A DNA stretch of 64,000 bases. Source: Cymodocea nodosa. Taxonomy: Eukaryota; Streptophyta; Magnoliopsida; Alismatales; Cymodoceaceae. The notes under the pieces are model-generated. The model made no database searches. It was not told where the DNA came from and saw only the letters and a program-made list of their open reading frames with translations. Made by a program: the position numbers and the translations under genes. This document shows positions 59,713-64,000 of the stretch, one piece after another; position 1 is the stretch's first letter; each line of letters begins with the position of its first letter. The stretch spans positions 2,492,501-2,556,500 of the forward strand of contig CM072341.1 of the NCBI GenBank assembly GCA_036874045.1, read 5' to 3'.

Positions 59713-60947
59713 AAAGGTGTAGGAATGTAAGTTCAAATGTTGCGATTAAAGATTAATGAGAAGACCCTATCAAATTGAGAAGAGATTATTTGGAGTCAAA
59801 TTTAACAACCTGTTACCTTTAGTACAAATGGATTTCAAATAAGATGTGTAATAAGTTAAGTGTTCCTTTTCCTTTGAATTAATGTCTTGTTACCATGGTA
59901 GAAATTATGTTATGATCCTGTTTATATTGAGAGATAACCTAAATTGAATGCTTCCATGCAAATATGTATTGCAATGAGGATTAATCTAGGATATCTCCCA
60001 AACATTTATTAAAGATTAGAGGACATGTAGAAGAAGGTAGTAAGGACTTAAGCTTTAATATGCTTGGGAATTGGGAATTGTGAATTAGGTTTTAGAGAGA
60101 TAAGGGGTAATAATATTCAATTAAGGGTTGCAAGTTTCTCTTGATGGTTGTACTTGTGGAAAATTTAGTATTATTTAGAATATGCAGTTTTCAGGTATTG
60201 TTGCTATATTTGAAAAAAAGAAATTTTAAAAAAAGGGAGAAAAAGAATTATATGTGAAAAAAAGAAAAAGAAAAAAGAGAGAGTAAAATCGATTGGGGGT
60301 AGAAAAGGGATATATTTGAGTTACTTGGGATATGAAAACAAAGAGGATGAATACTTATTATTATCTAAATATCGTAAGTAATGACATATTAATTGTCTTA
60401 TCCCTTATCTATTTACTAATACATGTTTTCTCATCTTTGATAGAGGAGAGGAGATATTCTAGATTTCACCCTTGGTTATTGTGAGATATGTGACTTTTTG
60501 AGTAAAATTTGAAAGTAAGTATTCTTCTTGCTTAAGGATAGAAATGCTTATGAATAGCTTACTCTTCGTTAATATCATATCATGAAAATTCTATGCAGTT
60601 AAGGGCAAGGAGAATGAGTGATATAAGATTGAACCACTTTATTCCTTAAAGATTTTAATAGCAATAGGTGAATCATCTAGTCTTCCACTTCATTCCCTCA
60701 ATCCTCTTAGTTTTATATAATTTATGTTAGATTTTGTGGATATATCAGCTAAAAATCCTTTGGAAACACAATTTCGTCGTTAGGGAGACTTAAAGATTTA
60801 AAGGTTTGCTACACTTGTTAAGTGTGGTTGTGTTCCCTACAAAAGTGGCCTAAATTAATTTTAATCAATTTATGATTATTTTGTTATGATTTTCAAGTTA
60901 CCTTTAAAGTATTGCTAAGTGATTAGCAAACTTAAGTATGGGAAACT
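59713..60947 (+). other. Rest of element C tail
   Basis: Non-coding AT-rich sequence with A-rich runs (60210-60280). It ends in TTAGCAAACTTAAGTATGGG before the LTR, a decayed form of the TAGCAAAATTTAGGTATGGG seen before the LTRs of the A/B/I family. Confidence 0.65.
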
Positions 60948-62988
60948 TGTTCAGACTTGAATTTATGCAATTTATATAGGTTAACTCATGCATTTTATCG
61001 AATTTAAATTGTCATTAAGGTAGTTAATGTGGAATGATAAGTTAAGTTTAATTGTCAACAAATGCATGTTTTATATGTGATTAATTGATGCATAAATTCT
61101 AGCGTTAAGGTTATTGGAAATCATTTAGCGAAACAATATAAAAATTAGTTATTTGGATGAAATATCTATTGTGTTAATTAACGAAGGTCGCAAGTTATGT
61201 AAAAATGTGGTTATTTTAGGATACGACAAGTCTGTTGGTTATTTCAATAACCAACAAATTAACTCCATTGGTCATCACTTTACTAATGAATCTGTCATGT
61301 GTATTGCACATGTTAACTCTTTATATAACTTAAATTATGATTAATATACAAGCATAAAATATGTTATTAAGAAGTACTTGTATAGAATGCAAGTATATGT
61401 TTGTTTAAGATAATTTTTATGTTAATTGCATTTATTAACTATATAATTGTGAATTATATGTTTTGCATGTAATTTATTGCATATAAATGAGTCCATTGGT
61501 TAACCTAATAACCAACGAACTAACTTTGTTGATAACCAAGTTTACTAACGACCCTATTTTCGGTGTTTTACAAATTATTATTATTAAAGTTTATCGTTGA
61601 CTAAGAAGTTTACCAATGATAGAATCGTTGGTTAACTAGTTTACCAACGATCATACATTTTAGGTATTTCTGTAAGCTTAGTTTATTTCGTTCTATTGTT
61701 AAGAATGTATTGAAACTTTGATTAGTTACGAACTACTAAAAGATTTATATCTCTGTTATTTATCAATGGATATGACAGAAATTTTACATGTATCGAAATA
61801 GTTGCAGGAAGTAGATAAACTCATATTCTAGGAGATGAAGAACGTGGTTGACATGGAGAAGAACATGGTTTACATGGAGAATTTTTATTTACCAGAAGGA
61901 TTGAAGTTAACAAGTGATATTAGCAGTAACTAATTCTGCAATTAACAACAATGCACTATCTCCACTCATAGGAAGTGGTCTCGTCCTAATACTACCAAGG
62001 GAACATGAAAATTGCATTGTCGCTCTCTCCCTTTTTGTCCAAACATCATTTTAGTGTATATCCATCTTTGAATTTCCACAATCCATCTATCCAATTCTTC
62101 TCGAGAGGAAATTGATGACCTCTTCTTCTTTATCCTCATCTTTGATGTTGTCACTACAAATTTCTCTAACTTAAGCATATTCTTGAAGGAAAATCTTTTG
62201 TAGCTTCATATCATTGAATTTATGTGACACAGATATTCAGTGCAAGTTATGAAAGAAGGATTGTCAGCCTAACAACCTGATGATCTGGAAGTAAAGACAA
62301 AGAGAAGATTTTGACTTAAGCAAGTCTTAAAGGATAAAGGTTGTAGTGAAAGATTAGGTGTTCTCTCTTTTTTCATTTATTTTGCATCCATTTTGTGTAA
62401 ACAATTATGTTTGCATTTTATCGTAATCGTAATGTTTGTATTGTGTTTATTGTAGTTGCATTTAATCAATTTATTAAACTAGTTTAAAAACTCTAAAATA
62501 TCATAGTTGATATCTCAAATAGCAAACATGGAAAAATACCTTCATTAATTTCATTTGGCTCATAATTCAAGGCTTTGTTGTGTTCACACTAACCCTACAA
62601 TTGTATCGTTGGTAAAGACATTTACCAATGATTATATCGTTGGTAAAGACGTTTACTAATGATAGAATGATAAGTATAATTTTAGTACAATCTATATTAA
62701 GTAGGAATAATTTATTTTAGATTCCCAATAGTTAAACATAGTTAACAATTATTAAGTAAAATTTGCATGATCTTAAATAGTTATAAAAGTCAATTAGTTA
62801 GAAGGAACAAACGTGACATTGTTAAGTTTCTAATTAATTGTTAGACATCTTAAGTAAAATTGATAAATCTAATCCCTGAGGACAAACCTATATTTGCATT
62901 CTATTTACAATTGAGTCAGTGTACTTGCAGTATAACAAAATATCAACTATTTAGTAGTTAAATATAGTATACTAAATAAGGATGAACA
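60948..62988 (+). repeat. 3' LTR of element C
   Basis: 2041 bp, direct repeat of 46566-48633, ending GATGAACA, followed by CAGTC. TTGGTTA-class palindromes at 61225-61270, 61495-61655 and 62605-62665. Confidence 0.9.
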
Positions 62989-63109
62989 CAGTCTTTAGAT
63001 TGAAAGATTGCAAGGTTTCCAACAAGTTCAAAACAAAATGCACAAAAAGATACAAGGAAAATAAATGGAAATCAAGTGAGGAGATTTACCAGTGGTGACA
63101 GTAGTGGCT

Positions 63110-63370
63110 TCAGGCAGATAGCTTCAAGTGACAACAACAACCTTCAAGTGATAATGAGAACTTCAAGCGATAGTAGCGATCTTCAAGTGACAATGGCAAC
63201 CTTTGAGTGATAATGGTAACTTTGAGTGACAACGACAATCTTCGAGTGACAATAGCGACCTTCGAGTGATAGCGGTGACCTTCAAGTGATAGTGTCAACC
63301 TTCGAGAGATGGCAATGACTTCAAGTGACAACAGCAACCTTCCGACAGTGACCTTTAGACAATAGTGATC
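63110..63370. repeat. Minisatellite, ~20-bp unit
   Basis: About twelve imperfect copies of TTCAAGTGACAATGGCAACC with variation. The open frame on the minus strand is due to the repeat. Confidence 0.85.
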
Positions 63371-63701
63371 GCTTTGAGTGACATGACAAAAGGATCAAGG
63401 ATGGAAAAATAGGAGGCGATAGGGTGAATGTTCTTTGGCTTCTGTTGAGGGACCAGGGTCATCGAGATTGAGGGTTCAATTTTACTTGAGGTTACGAAGG
63501 GGAGGAGGTCGAGAAGGTTAAGTAATAATTTTGTGAAGGTTGAGAAATCTTGGGAAATCTTTTTTCAAGATTTTCATAATATATAAATACCGTTAACATT
63601 GGGAAACATTTTCCCAAGGTTTCTTAACATTACTTAATGGCACAAACCCCTTCCCCCCTAATGGAACAAATGTCAACTCCTTAGTAATGGCATTAAAAAC
63701 T
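63371..63701. other. Unassigned DNA
   Basis: GA-rich then AT-rich sequence. Nothing recognised. Confidence 0.4.
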
Positions 63702-63871
63702 TGTTTGTTTAAATTAAATTTGTCACAAGTGTATAGTATCTATAGTAGTAATAGTTTGAAATGAAAGAAACATGCATTCTATTGCATAATAGATGGGTAA
63801 ATATACCCTACACTAAATGGATATCTATTTACAAGTAAATGGATCCATAAAGAGGGATACCAAAACTAACA
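63702..63871 (-). repeat. Probable short LTR of a copia element at the right edge
   Basis: On the minus strand it starts TGTTAGTTTTGGTATCC right after a purine tract (CTTGAGGGAGAG) and runs about 170 bases to a CA end near 63702. The exact end and any duplication were not established. Confidence 0.5.
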
Positions 63872-64000
63872 CTCTCCCTCAAGTTGAACCTTGTTACAAA
63901 ATTTTTCAAACACACCTACACTAGGTCCTTTTGTCAAAACATAAGGAGTAGATATTACTCTACATGTTTGGTCATTTCATAAAAAGTAGGATTGTTAGTA
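63872..64000 (-). pseudogene. C-terminal end of a copia pol (RNase H end), partial
   Basis: The minus strand reads STPYVLTKGPSVGVFEKFCN then KVQLEGEC before the purine tract. This is the place and style of the (H)TPYV...DIFTK...F ending of copia polyproteins just upstream of the 3' LTR. The rest lies outside the window. Frame is decayed (TPYV joined directly to LTKG). Confidence 0.45.

Larger units (their letters stand above)
46566..62988 (+). mobile_element. Element C: large non-autonomous gypsy-type element, host to D and E
   Basis: 16.4 kb between LTRs starting TGTTTAGACTT/TGTTCAGACTT and ending GATGAACA, with CAGTC duplications. A decayed tRNA-Asp-type primer site and the internal purine motif (54277-54320) link it to the Athila-like family. 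No protease, RT or integrase of its own is seen; its own sequence is about 7 kb once the insertions D and E are set aside, and it carries one gag-position ORF. This is the pattern of a large non-autonomous derivative. Confidence 0.85.

Noticed and set aside
63110..63337. Minus-strand Leu/Ser-rich frame
   Set aside because: Repeat-derived from the 20-bp minisatellite.

Overview
The window is AT-rich nuclear DNA from a flowering plant. Supporting this are GT-AG introns, a host leucine-rich-repeat receptor-kinase gene, Athila-type Ty3/gypsy retrotransposons with a tRNA-Asp-like primer site, Tork- and SIRE-like copia elements and an RTE-type LINE remnant. Most of the window is nested transposon sequence. 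I cannot name the species.

Layout. 1-5462: 3' part of Athila-like element A. 5463-10169 and 25409-30929: element B, split by element I. 10170-25408: element I, essentially complete, with LTRs 10170-12012 and 23555-25408 and target duplication GGTGC. A solo copia-type LTR (26729-28686) sits in B. 30931-34633: another tail plus LTR (F). 34634-46560: host DNA with minisatellites, a GC-rich island, the 5' seven exons of an LRR receptor kinase (41167-43051) and an RTE LINE remnant. 46566-62988: element C, LTRs 46566-48633 and 60948-62988, target duplication CAGTC. Inside C lie a reverse-strand relative of the A/B/I family (D, about 49553-53640) and a reverse-strand copia element E (54429-59707, target duplication GAATT). 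The right edge holds the 3' end of another reverse-strand copia.

The A/B/I family is unusual. After a degenerate gag-protease-RT-RNase H-integrase block it carries a roughly 740-codon coiled-coil ORF ('ORFX', with a region resembling the 'putative plant transposon protein' family). Then, in the envelope position, comes a complete F-box protein gene with an F-box-associated-like C-terminal half. In A a 1522-bp segment with consensus GT-AG ends interrupts the F-box ORF and contains the capsid half of gag. B and I lack this segment exactly at the predicted splice junction. Spacers between ORFs and inside LTRs are filled with short palindromes. Element C has the same palindrome layout with different but still self-complementary sequence.

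All retroelement ORFs seen carry stops or frameshifts, so present copies look dead or dependent on other elements. All family assignments are by eye from motifs; no search, alignment or divergence calculation was run.
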